Notes: generated by a model not told the origin, from the letters alone. Shown: positions 1 to 6,537, counted from the first letter of the stretch. The stretch: 14,964 bases of DNA from Bacillota bacterium (GCA_023412845.1 JAEZRH010000027.1:1-14964); one strand, 5' to 3'. Numbers and translations: made by a program.

Positions 1-747
1 AAGCTGGACCGCGTGGCCGACCATCATGGTCGCGAGCTTTTCCTCGTCCACGGTTTCGTCGATCGGCACGGTGTCTATATATTCTCCGCGCCGGATGACG
101 GTGCAGACGTCGGAAGAGGCTTTGATCTCTTTCAGCTTGTGCGTGATGATGATGATGGTCTTGCCGTCCTGTACAAGGCTGTGCAGGATCCTGATCAGGT
201 CTTCTATTTCCTGCGGGGTCAGAACGGCAGTGGGCTCGTCCAGAATCAGCAGATCGGCTCCGCGGTACAGGGCCTTCAGGATCTCGACGCGCTGCTGCAT
301 GCCGACGGATATATCTTCGATTTTAGCGTCCGGGTCCACTTCAAGGCCGTATTTCTGCACGGTTTTCAGGATCTCCTCGCGCGCTTTTTTCATATCCACA
401 ACGCCGAACCGGCTGGTGACCTCGTTGCCGAGGATGATGTTCTGCGTGACGGTAAAATTCTCAACAAGCATGAAGTGCTGGTGCACCATGCCGATCCCGT
501 GTTCGATCGCCACGTTCGGGTTTTTGATGAAGGCTTCCTTCCCGTTGAGGAAAACGCTTCCGGAATCCGCCTGATAAAGGCCGTATAGCACGTTCATCAG
601 CGTGCTTTTGCCGGCGCCGTTTTCGCCGAGAATCGCGTGGATGGTGCCTTTTTTTACGTCGAGGTCAACGTTGTTCAGGGCGCAGAAAGAGCCGAACATC
701 TTTGTGATACCGTGCATCTGTACCGCATATTCGCTGCTGACTTCCAT
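1..747 (-). CDS. Nucleoside (BMP-type) ABC transporter ATP-binding protein, 3' part cut by window edge
   Basis: The first 249 codons are present and the frame is open to the left edge. The start is an ATG at 747-745 with AGGAGG (755-760) seven bases upstream. The first nucleotide-binding domain is complete: Walker A GENGAGKST at about residues 41-49, Q-loop MVHQHF around Gln90, a signature written SVGMQQR (147-153) instead of LSGGQ, Walker B LLILDE (166-171) followed by PTAVLTPQE, and the switch His203. SVGMQQR and PTAVLTPQE are typical of the large two-domain ATPases of BMP-family nucleoside importers (YufO/NupO type) and of their sugar relatives (RbsA/MglA); such proteins are usually about 500 residues, so roughly half is missing. 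It follows the BMP binding-protein gene after 99 bp, in the same direction, and would energise import of nucleosides at the inner face of the membrane. A sugar (ribose/galactose) ATPase is the main alternative, but the preceding BMP gene argues for nucleosides. Confidence 0.93.
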   Translation of the reverse strand, partial: MEVSSEYAVQMHGITKMFGSFCALNNVDLDVKKGTIHAILGENGAGKSTLMNVLYGLYQADSGSVFLNGKEAFIKNPNVAIEHGIGMVHQHFMLVENFTVTQNIILGNEVTSRFGVVDMKKAREEILKTVQKYGLEVDPDAKIEDISVGMQQRVEILKALYRGADLLILDEPTAVLTPQEIEDLIRILHSLVQDGKTIIIITHKLKEIKASSDVCTVIRRGEYIDTVPIDETVDEEKLATMMVGHAVQL

Positions 748-780
748 TCGTAAGCCTCCTTGAACAGCTTCCTTCACAGA

Positions 781-811
781 CAACGGGGCGCTTGGTAACT
801 GCGCCCCGTTG
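781..811 (-). repeat. Intercistronic GC-rich hairpin after the BMP gene
   Basis: A perfect 11-bp inverted repeat (CAACGGGGCGC at 781-791, GCGCCCCGTTG at 801-811) encloses a 9-base loop. It lies between the BMP lipoprotein stop (847) and the ATPase start (747). There is no T-run after the stem in the minus direction, so it is not a classical intrinsic terminator. It more likely protects the 3' end of the binding-protein mRNA or marks a processing site, which would favour binding protein over ATPase. Confidence 0.7.
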
Positions 812-846
812 CATTTAGAATAGCTGCGGAAATTGAGAACCTGCCG

Positions 847-1962
847 TTATTTCAATGTCTTCTGGAATGCGGCGAAATCGTCTTTGTTCGCGGGTGGCAC
901 GATGCTCTTGTCCTTGATCTTGCCTTCGAGCGCGACGGCCGCGTTGTAGGTCGTGTCGCCCATCAGGGTGTGTTCCGCCGGGATGCCCACGGCGTTGTCG
1001 GAAAGACCGAAGTCAAGCGTTTTGCCGCCGATCTTCTGGCCGCTCTGGGCGTCTTTGGAAACAAGATCGATCGCCTGATCGACCCTCTTGAGGGCGGAGG
1101 TCAGAACATTCTTCGGCGCGAGGTAAGCCTGGTCGCGGTCCACGCCGATGGCGTATTTGTTGGCTTCCTTGGCCGCCTGGATGACGCCGACACCGACGCC
1201 GCCCGCCGCATGGAACACGATGTCACAGCCGGAGGAGAACATGCTCTGGGCGATGGCCTTGCCTTTTGCGGCATCGCTGAAGCTCTGCGCGTACTGCGCG
1301 TTCACCGTGATGTTCTTGCCGAGCTCTTTCGCGCCGTAGGCGACGCCGGCCTTGTAGCCGTACTCAAACTGGTCGATGACCGCGCTGGTGATGCCGCCGA
1401 CGAAGCCGACCTTATTGGTCTTTGTGGTCTTGGCGGCAATATAGCCGACAATGAAGGAAGATTCCTGCGCGCGGAACGTGACGCCCGTTACGTTCGAAGG
1501 CGTCTTGTCGCCGTAGGAGTTGTCAATGATGGCGTAGCTGATGTCTGGATTCTGCTTGGCGGAGTTCAGTACGGCGTCCGCCATGGCGAAGCCGATGCCC
1601 CAGATCAGGTTGTTTTCGTCGTCGGCTGCCTTGTCAAGGTTCGTGGCGTAGTCGGATTCCTGCTTGGATTCGGTGTAACCGACCTTCGCGCCGGTTTCCG
1701 AGGCGAATTTCTGCAGGCCTTCCCAGGAAGACTGGTTGAAGGACTGGTCGTTGACGCCGCCGGTATCCGTGACCATCGCCACCTTGAAATTGGCCGCCGC
1801 GGCGGACGACGCGGCAGCGGAACTGGCCGCCGCGGACGATGCCGCGGGGGCGGCGGACGCTGCTTCCGAACTTGCCGCGCTGCCGGCCGTCCCCGACTGG
1901 CCGCACGCCGTCACGGAAGCCGCCATTGCCGCCGTTAAAAACAGTGCAATTAGCTTTTTCAT
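847..1962 (-). CDS. BMP-family nucleoside-binding lipoprotein
   Basis: This is the 371-residue substrate-binding lipoprotein of a nucleoside ABC importer (Bmp/PnrA/Med family). The ATG at 1962 follows AGGAGG (1970-1975) by seven bases. The N-terminus is a lipoprotein signal: MKK, a hydrophobic stretch, then the lipobox VTAC with Cys20 as the lipidated residue. Residues 24-57 are almost only Ala and Ser, a flexible tether between the membrane and the binding domain. The mature domain opens with VAMVTDTGGVNDQSFNQ (61-77), the characteristic BMP start, and continues with family blocks such as DNSYGD, VGFVGG and AAGGVGVGV. Known members bind purine or pyrimidine nucleosides outside the cell. Its position between deoD and the ATPase gene fits uptake of nucleosides that DeoD then phosphorolyses. 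A hairpin leader and a possible promoter precede it, and a hairpin follows it, consistent with separate, higher expression. Confidence 0.93.
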   Translation of the reverse strand: MKKLIALFLTAAMAASVTACGQSGTAGSAASSEAASAAPAASSAAASSAAASSAAAANFKVAMVTDTGGVNDQSFNQSSWEGLQKFASETGAKVGYTESKQESDYATNLDKAADDENNLIWGIGFAMADAVLNSAKQNPDISYAIIDNSYGDKTPSNVTGVTFRAQESSFIVGYIAAKTTKTNKVGFVGGITSAVIDQFEYGYKAGVAYGAKELGKNITVNAQYAQSFSDAAKGKAIAQSMFSSGCDIVFHAAGGVGVGVIQAAKEANKYAIGVDRDQAYLAPKNVLTSALKRVDQAIDLVSKDAQSGQKIGGKTLDFGLSDNAVGIPAEHTLMGDTTYNAAVALEGKIKDKSIVPPANKDDFAAFQKTLK

Positions 1963-2007
1963 AAATTTTCCTCCTGAATTTAGAAGTTTCCGGGCTAATA
2001 TTGTGAT

Positions 2008-2026
2008 ATGCCGCGGGATGCGGCAT
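2008..2026 (-). repeat. Small hairpin in the deoD-bmp intergenic leader
   Basis: A 7-bp stem (ATGCCGC at 2008-2014, GCGGCAT at 2020-2026) with a 5-base loop lies in the 114-bp gap between deoD and the BMP gene, about 45 bases before the BMP start codon. There is no T-run downstream, so it is either a 3' stabiliser for deoD mRNA or part of the structured 5' leader of the BMP message. Confidence 0.5.
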
Positions 2027-2058
2027 TTACCCGCCGAGCCGGATTTACAGCCTGAACA

Positions 2059-2087
2059 ATAATAGTCTATTTTACCTTATATTGCAA
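2059..2087 (-). promoter_or_regulatory. Possible internal sigma-A promoter for the BMP gene
   Basis: On the minus strand, TTGCAA (2082-2087, overlapping the last deoD codons) is followed after exactly 17 bp by TATTAT (2059-2064). That is 4 of 6 and 5 of 6 consensus matches with ideal spacing. The predicted start near 2052 would give a leader of about 90 bases carrying the small hairpin. It is a visual match only. Confidence 0.45.
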
Positions 2088-2811
2088 GAGGATTTTCGGT
2101 TGTTGCAAGCTTCAGCGCGATTTCCATCATTTGGCGGAAACCGGTCTGTCTCTCCTGCGCCGACAGCTCTTCGCCCGTGAGGGGACAGTCGGAGACAGTG
2201 AGGATGCACAGGGCGTTTCTGCCGGCGCGCGCGGCGTTCATGTAAAGGGCCGCGGCTTCCATTTCCACCGCGAGAACGCCCATTTTCTTCCAGGCAACCA
2301 GCGAGGTGTCATCGTCCCCGTAGAACGTGTCGGAAGAAAGGACATTTCCGACCAGGGCGTGGACCTTCATCTCACGCGCGATCTCCACCGCGCGTTCCAG
2401 AAGCGGATAGCTCGCGACGGGCGCGAACGTCCCCGGAAGGCGGTACTGCGAAGCGTAGTTCGAGTCGGTGCAGGCCCCCATCCCGATGACGACGTCGCGC
2501 ACGTGGACGCCGTTCGCAATCCCGCCGGCGGAACCGATGCGGATGATGTTCTGCACACCGTAGAAGTGGTACAGCTCGTAGGAGTAGATCCCGATCGACG
2601 GCATGCCCATGCCGCCGCCCATGACGGAGACCCGTTTTCCGTCGTAGTTTCCGGTGTACCCCAGCATATTGCGGACGGTGTTGAAGCAGACGGTGTCGCT
2701 GAGGTAATTTTCGGCGATATATTTTGCGCGGAGCGGGTCGCCCGGCATCAGCACGGTTTCGGCAATCTCTCCGATGTTTGCCCCGTTGTGGGGCGTTGGG
2801 ATCTGCGGCAT
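2077..2811 (-). CDS. deoD: Purine nucleoside phosphorylase DeoD-type
   Basis: A 244-residue cytosolic enzyme that splits purine (deoxy)ribonucleosides with phosphate into the base and (deoxy)ribose-1-phosphate. The ATG at 2811 has AGGAGG (2818-2823) six bases upstream. Family motifs are intact and in order: MPGDPLRAK (22-30), GMGMPSIGIYSYEL (67-80), RIGSAGG (91-97) for phosphate and ribose contacts, SSDTFY (159-164), the VEMEAAALY block (182-190) that contacts the ribose hydroxyls, and TVSDC with Asp208 in the place of the E. coli base-binding aspartate (Asp204). The length is close to the 235-240 residues usual for the hexameric DeoD family, unlike trimeric PNPs. It begins 22 bp after deoB, so the two are almost surely cotranscribed; DeoB converts its sugar phosphate product to the 5-phosphate. 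The only small deviation is a Cys after the catalytic Asp where E. coli has His. Confidence 0.96.
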   Translation of the reverse strand: MPQIPTPHNGANIGEIAETVLMPGDPLRAKYIAENYLSDTVCFNTVRNMLGYTGNYDGKRVSVMGGGMGMPSIGIYSYELYHFYGVQNIIRIGSAGGIANGVHVRDVVIGMGACTDSNYASQYRLPGTFAPVASYPLLERAVEIAREMKVHALVGNVLSSDTFYGDDDTSLVAWKKMGVLAVEMEAAALYMNAARAGRNALCILTVSDCPLTGEELSAQERQTGFRQMMEIALKLATTENPLAI

Positions 2812-2833
2812 AAAAAACCTCCTGTCGGTTGTG

Positions 2834-4003
2834 TTATTTCAGAATCCTGCTAAGCTGAGAAGTGCCCGAGATGCGGCACGGGGCTTCAAAATAGTCCGCG
2901 GTCGTAGCGGCAATGTCGGCAAAGGTGGGACGTGTGCCGAGGTCGGTCCCCGCCTTGACCTTTTCCCCGGTGATAAGCCAGGGGATGTATTCCCTCGAGT
3001 GGTCCGTCGAGGGCGTACTGGGGTCGCAGCCGTGATCGGCGGTGATCATCAGCAGATCGTCCTCCCGCAGGCTGGAAAGGATTTCCGGCAGCTTACCGTC
3101 AAAATAGGTCAGCGCTTTGGCGTAGCCGTCCACGTCGTTCCTGTGGCCGTAAAGCATGTCGAAATCCACCAGGTTCACGAAGCACAGACCGTTGAAGTCT
3201 CTCTTCGTCAACTCTATGGTGCGTTCGATCCCCTCGGCGTTCCCCTTCGTGCGCATGAATTCGGTGATGCCCTTCCCCGCGAAGATGTCGTTGATCTTCC
3301 CGACGGCGATCACGTCGCGGCCGGCGTTTTTCAGGCCGTCCAGCATGGTTTCACCCGGCGGCGTCAGGGAGAAATCGTGGCGGTTCGTCGTGCGGGTGTA
3401 GTTTGGGTAGGCCCCCGTGAACGGCCGCGCGATGACCCGTCCCACACCGTGCCTGCCCACGAGCATCGCGCGCGCGATCCCGCAGCAGCGGTACAGCTCC
3501 TCCACCGGTACGACGGATTCGTGAGCCGCCACCTGAAAAACGCTGTCGGCCGAAGTGTAGACGATCAGTGCGCCGGTTTTTTCGTGTTCCCTGCCGTAGT
3601 CCCGGATGACGTCCGTGCCGGAGTACGGTTTGTTGCAGAGGACCCCGCGCCCGGTCTTTTCCTCGAATTCCCGGATGATCTCCTCCGGGAACCCGTCCGG
3701 GTAGGTGGGCATCGGCTGAGGGGAGTAAATGCCTGCGATCTCCCAGTGGCCTATGGTGGTGTCTTTTCCCTTGGAGGCCTCGCGCATGCGGGCGAAGACG
3801 CCGGTTGGGGAGGCCTCGCGCGTTCCGCAGGAGACGCCTTCAATATTGAACAACCCGAGGCGCGCCATATTCGGCACCTTTAAGTACGGGCTGCGCGAAA
3901 CGGCGGCGAGGGTATTGCTGCCTTCGTCGCCATACTCAGAGGCATCCGGTTCTTCGCCGATGCCGAAGCTGTCCAGTACGATCAGAAAAATCCGTTTGCT
4001 CAT
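2834..4003 (-). CDS. deoB: Phosphopentomutase
   Basis: A 389-residue alkaline-phosphatase-superfamily mutase interconverting (deoxy)ribose-1-phosphate and (deoxy)ribose-5-phosphate, in the cytosol with two Mn2+ ions. Visible active-site parts match the B. cereus enzyme: Asp11 in VLDSFGIG, the phosphorylated Thr82 in GKDTTIGHWE, metal ligands Asp282 and His287 in LVDFDMLYGHR, Asp323-His324 in TADHG, and His335 in TDHSREY. The length is normal for the Firmicutes type (about 390). The ATG overlaps the stop of the upstream regulator in an ATGA arrangement (4000-4003); the GAGAAGAA just before it is a weak ribosome site, so translation is probably coupled to the regulator. It takes the product of DeoD into the pentose phosphate pathway or, for deoxyribose, to DeoC; no deoC is present in the window. 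Confidence 0.97.
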   Translation of the reverse strand: MSKRIFLIVLDSFGIGEEPDASEYGDEGSNTLAAVSRSPYLKVPNMARLGLFNIEGVSCGTREASPTGVFARMREASKGKDTTIGHWEIAGIYSPQPMPTYPDGFPEEIIREFEEKTGRGVLCNKPYSGTDVIRDYGREHEKTGALIVYTSADSVFQVAAHESVVPVEELYRCCGIARAMLVGRHGVGRVIARPFTGAYPNYTRTTNRHDFSLTPPGETMLDGLKNAGRDVIAVGKINDIFAGKGITEFMRTKGNAEGIERTIELTKRDFNGLCFVNLVDFDMLYGHRNDVDGYAKALTYFDGKLPEILSSLREDDLLMITADHGCDPSTPSTDHSREYIPWLITGEKVKAGTDLGTRPTFADIAATTADYFEAPCRISGTSQLSRILK

Positions 4004-5007
4004 GATGACAGTTCTTCTCTCCGTTTCGTTGTCTCCCGGATTTCCAAAGAAACCGGCAGAATGTTTTCTTTTTTTTCAATCGTTCCTTTTTCCGTCTGTT
4101 CTATAATCAGTTTAACACAAAGGCGGCCTATTGTTTCGATCGGCTGGGCCACGGTTGTCAGGGCCGGGATCATCAGGCGGCTCAGGCCCACGTTGTCATA
4201 CCCGACGATCATCACGTCATCCGGGACCCGGCGGCCCTGTTGGCTCAGTACCTTATACAGCGCAAACGCCACCATGTCGCTGGAAGCCAGAATTCCGTCG
4301 GCGTCCGGATATCGCTCAAACAGCTCGAGCGAGCTCCGGAGGCCCTCTTCATAGCTGTAGCGGCTGTTGACAAACAGCGGCTGAATGTGATGCTCGTTGC
4401 AGGCGTCGACATATCCCAGAAAGCGCTGCTGGCTGCTGGAATACTGCTGCGGCCCCCGCATCAGAACGATTTTGCCGCACCCGCACTCTATGAGGTGCTC
4501 GGCGGCAATGTGCCCGCCGGTGTAATTGTCGGATTGGACGGAAGCCGTGTAGCCGATCCCGGCGCTTTTGTCCAGTACCACAGTCGGAATCGGGCAGCCG
4601 CGAATCTCCTCTTCCAGGTGCTCGTTGTTCGCCGTTATGATGATCCCGTCGGCGTTCATGCCGGTCAGCATCTTGATGTAAGCGGCCTCTTTTTCGGGAT
4701 TTTCATCCGAATTGCAGAGGATCATTTTATAGCCGTTCCTGAACGCTTCGTCTTCGACGGCCCGCCCGATTTCACTGAGGAAGATGTTCAAAATGCTGGG
4801 GACGATGTAGCCGATCAGCCGAGAGGATTTTTTGTAGAGGGAGCGCGCGATTTCATTTGGCTTGAAACCCGTTTCACGGATCGCCTCTTCGACTCTTCTT
4901 GCCTTTTCCGCGTTCACTTTGGCCGTACCGTTGATAACGCGCGACACCGTGGCGGAGGAAACGCCTGCCATGCGGGCAATATCGCTGATATGGACCAGAA
5001 TGATCAC
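4000..5007 (-). CDS. LacI-family transcriptional regulator, RbsR-like
   Basis: A 335-residue regulator and the first gene of the nucleoside operon. The N-terminal LacI helix-turn-helix is at about residues 6-30 (ISDIARMAG, then SSATVSRVING), with the hinge helix in NEIARSLYKKSS (51-62). The rest is a periplasmic-binding-protein-like effector domain, with RbsR-like stretches such as SDNYTGGHIAAEHL and VGYDNVGLSRLM. The start is GTG at 5007; a stop lies four codons upstream in frame and no ATG begins before the HTH. The ribosome site is weak (AGAAAG, five bases before). The effector is unknown; a pentose, a pentose phosphate or a nucleoside would fit, since deoB and deoD follow at once. A LacI-type operator overlaps the operon's transcription start, so autoregulation is likely. 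Expect a repressor released by a salvage intermediate; this is inference from layout. Confidence 0.93.
   Translation of the reverse strand: MIILVHISDIARMAGVSSATVSRVINGTAKVNAEKARRVEEAIRETGFKPNEIARSLYKKSSRLIGYIVPSILNIFLSEIGRAVEDEAFRNGYKMILCNSDENPEKEAAYIKMLTGMNADGIIITANNEHLEEEIRGCPIPTVVLDKSAGIGYTASVQSDNYTGGHIAAEHLIECGCGKIVLMRGPQQYSSSQQRFLGYVDACNEHHIQPLFVNSRYSYEEGLRSSLELFERYPDADGILASSDMVAFALYKVLSQQGRRVPDDVMIVGYDNVGLSRLMIPALTTVAQPIETIGRLCVKLIIEQTEKGTIEKKENILPVSLEIRETTKRREELSS
4863..4876. promoter_or_regulatory. Possible auxiliary operator palindrome inside the regulator gene
   Basis: TGAAACCCGTTTCA is a palindrome with perfect 5-bp arms (TGAAA/TTTCA). Read on the minus strand it matches the promoter-proximal operator at 12 of 14 positions. 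It lies in codons 44-49 of the regulator, 203 bp centre to centre from the other site. Those codons spell ETGFK, a frequent string in LacI proteins, so coincidence is quite possible. Confidence 0.3.
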
Positions 5008-5065
5008 CAGAGCTTTCTAAGAATTTTTGCAGGGGGAATGAAGCCGTTCAGGTAGAAACCAAGCT

Positions 5066-5079
5066 TGAAACCGATTTCA
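5066..5079. promoter_or_regulatory. LacI-family operator overlapping the nucleoside operon start
   Basis: TGAAACCGATTTCA fits the LacI/CcpA-type consensus TGNAANCGNTTNCA at every fixed position, with central CG and one mismatched base pair in the arms. It spans about +5 to +18 relative to the predicted transcription start of the minus-strand operon, an arrangement expected for repression. The natural ligand is the regulator encoded next to it; a CcpA catabolite-repression site is an equally good sequence match. Confidence 0.7.
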
Positions 5080-5089
5080 TTCTGAGAGT

Positions 5090-5118
5090 ATTGTACAGCC
5101 GCCGGAACTGTTTGTCAA
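5090..5118 (-). promoter_or_regulatory. Sigma-A promoter of the regulator-deoB-deoD-BMP operon
   Basis: On the minus strand TTGACA (5113-5118) is separated by exactly 17 bp from TACAAT (5090-5095), which is 6 of 6 and 5 of 6 consensus matches. AT-rich DNA lies just upstream of the -35. The predicted start is near 5083, giving a leader of about 75 bases before the GTG at 5007. This is the best promoter match in the window. Confidence 0.85.
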
Positions 5119-5187
5119 CAAATTTTATTTATTTTTATGGAAATGACGTCCGACGGCGCAGGGGCTTTCCATACCGGCGGCGCGGGG

Positions 5188-5216
5188 TTAATTTTTTTGC
5201 GCGCATGTGGTATAAT
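5188..5216 (+). promoter_or_regulatory. Extended -10 promoter for threonine aldolase
   Basis: TATAAT at 5211-5216 is preceded by TGG, giving a full extended -10 (TGnTATAAT). The -35 region 17 bp upstream is poor (TTAATT, 5188-5193), which an extended -10 tolerates. The predicted start is near 5223, about 67 bases before the ATG. The 282 bp between the two divergent genes hold this promoter, the minus-strand promoter with its operator, and a leader with two short overlapping stems (5229-5243 and 5242-5262). Confidence 0.75.
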
Positions 5217-5289
5217 CAGACATCACCCGCAGGTTTTGCCTGCCGCGAGCAGCAGCTGCGGCCGGAAGGAAGAGAAAGGGAAAAAGCCA

Positions 5290-6324
5290 ATGATACGGTT
5301 TGAATGTGATTATTCGGAGGGGGCTCACCCCCGAGTGCTGGAACTGATGAGCCGGAGCAATCTGGAGCAGACGCCGGGCTACGGCGAAGATCCGTACTGC
5401 GAAAAGGCGCGGGCGGTCATCCGCGGGCTCTGTGGAAGGGAAGACGCCGGCGTGCATTTCCTGGTGGGGGGGACGCAGGCGAACGCGACCGTCATCGCAT
5501 CCGTTCTCCGGCCTATCCAGGGAGTCCTGTGCGCGCAGACGGGGCACATCAACGTGCATGAGACCGGCGCGGTCGAGGCGGCCGGCCACAGGGTGCTGGC
5601 GCTGCCGGACACGGACGGCAAAATCACGGCTGCCCAGGTGCGCGAAGCGTGCGAAGCCCACTGGAACGACGCGACGCACGAGCATATGGTCCAGCCGGGC
5701 ATGGTCTACATCTCTTTCCCCGCGGAAAACGGCCTGCTTTATACCAAAGCGGAGCTGACGGCCCTGAGCGAGACGTGCCGGGAACTCGGCCTGCCGCTTT
5801 ACCTTGACGGCGCCAGGCTCGGCTACGGTCTGGCGGCCGCCGGGAACGATCTGACGCTGCCGGACATCGCCCGCCTGTGCGACGTTTTCTACATCGGCGG
5901 AACGAAGGTCGGCGCCCTGTTCGGCGAGGCCGTGATCATTACGGACGGCCGCCTCAAGCGGGATTTCCGCTATTTCATCAAGCAGCACGGCGCCATGCTG
6001 GCAAAGGGGCGCCTGCTCGGCATCCAATTCCTCGCCCTGCTGGAGAGCGGCTTGTATTTTGAGATTTCCGCCCAGGCCGACCGTCTGGCGGAAAAAATCA
6101 AAGCCGCTTTCGTGCAGAAGGGCTTTCCGCTCCTGTTCGATTCCGTGACAAATCAGCAGTTCCCCGTTCTGCCGGATACGGCGCTTGCAACGCTCTCGAA
6201 AGCCTATGCGTTCAGCGTCTGGAAGCGCATGGACCCGGAGCACACCGCCGTCCGCTTCTGCACCAGCTGGGCGACGAAGGAAGAAGACGTGGAGCGCCTG
6301 CTTGGCGATATCCGCAGGCTGTAG
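5290..6324 (+). CDS. ltaE: Low-specificity L-threonine aldolase (beta-eliminating lyase family)
   Basis: A 344-residue PLP enzyme of fold type I that cleaves L-threonine or L-allo-threonine to glycine and acetaldehyde. The Schiff-base lysine is Lys206 in YIGGTKVGAL. Other landmarks are GGTQAN (60-65) for the cofactor phosphate, the GHINVHETGA block (85-94) with the His that stacks on PLP, and DGARLGYGL (173-181) with the PLP-binding Asp173 and Arg176. The length is normal. The ATG at 5290 is chosen because the protein there begins IRFECDYSEG, as family members do, and AAAGGG lies nine bases upstream; the frame extends upstream to another ATG (5137), but the promoter lies within that extension. 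It has its own promoter and terminator, so it is probably monocistronic. It could instead prefer other beta-hydroxy amino acids; the family call is firm, exact substrate less so. Confidence 0.92.
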   Translation: MIRFECDYSEGAHPRVLELMSRSNLEQTPGYGEDPYCEKARAVIRGLCGREDAGVHFLVGGTQANATVIASVLRPIQGVLCAQTGHINVHETGAVEAAGHRVLALPDTDGKITAAQVREACEAHWNDATHEHMVQPGMVYISFPAENGLLYTKAELTALSETCRELGLPLYLDGARLGYGLAAAGNDLTLPDIARLCDVFYIGGTKVGALFGEAVIITDGRLKRDFRYFIKQHGAMLAKGRLLGIQFLALLESGLYFEISAQADRLAEKIKAAFVQKGFPLLFDSVTNQQFPVLPDTALATLSKAYAFSVWKRMDPEHTAVRFCTSWATKEEDVERLLGDIRRL

Positions 6325-6354
6325 GCATGTCTGCCCAAAACAGAGCAGAGGTTC

Positions 6355-6399
6355 GGGACCGTACCGGCAGGGGGAGACCGGTGCGGCCCTTTTGTTTTT
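6355..6399 (+). terminator. Rho-independent terminator after threonine aldolase
   Basis: The arm GGGACCGTACCGG (6355-6367) pairs with CCGGTGCGGCCC (6378-6389), with one bulged A and one G-U pair and a 10-base loop. It is followed at once by TTTTGTTTTT. It sits 30 bases past the stop codon and separates the aldolase from the chitobiose module. Confidence 0.88.
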
Positions 6400-6479
6400 C
6401 CCGCGTTCCCGAAAGCCGGCGCCGGTCATGGCCGGCGGATGAGTACACAAAAATATGCAACTTATTACAACATCTGCTA

Positions 6480-6509
6480 TTCACCCGCTGCGGGACGGGG
6501 GCCTATAAT
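6480..6509 (+). promoter_or_regulatory. Promoter of the chitobiose phosphorylase unit
   Basis: TATAAT (6504-6509) is a perfect -10. TTCACC (6480-6485) at 18 bp is a fair -35 (4 of 6). The predicted start near 6516 leaves a leader of only about 22 bases with the ribosome site. The rest of the 213-bp gap after the aldolase holds its terminator and a GCCGGC-rich stretch (6415-6436) with no clear role. Confidence 0.65.
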
Positions 6510-6537
6510 GGTTCCAGAATCCACCCGGGAGGAGAAA

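Noticed and set aside
1791..1893. Repeat tract in the BMP gene as a CRISPR or satellite array
   Set aside because: The repeats are in frame, encode Ala/Ser and lack spacers. They are a protein linker.
2774..3883. A 369-codon plus-strand frame opposite deoB
   Set aside because: It is the antisense of an intact phosphopentomutase gene, with no family motif and no ribosome site.
5137..5289. N-terminal extension of the aldolase to the ATG at 5137
   Set aside because: The extended -10 promoter at 5211 lies within it, and the translated segment does not resemble any aldolase N-terminus.
6415..6436. GCCGGC-rich inverted repeat between the aldolase terminator and the phosphorylase promoter
   Set aside because: Short self-complementary GCCGGC units are expected by chance in GC-rich spacer DNA, and no spacing or position suggests an operator.
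5188..6450. A 420-codon minus-strand frame opposite threonine aldolase
   Set aside because: It is a shadow of the aldolase codons, crosses the strong terminator and promoter, and its translation is Arg/Gln-rich with no motif.
6439..6537. N-terminal extension of the phosphorylase to the ATG at 6439
   Set aside because: The extension contains the TATAAT promoter element and the ribosome site, and homologues begin at the MQYG-type sequence.
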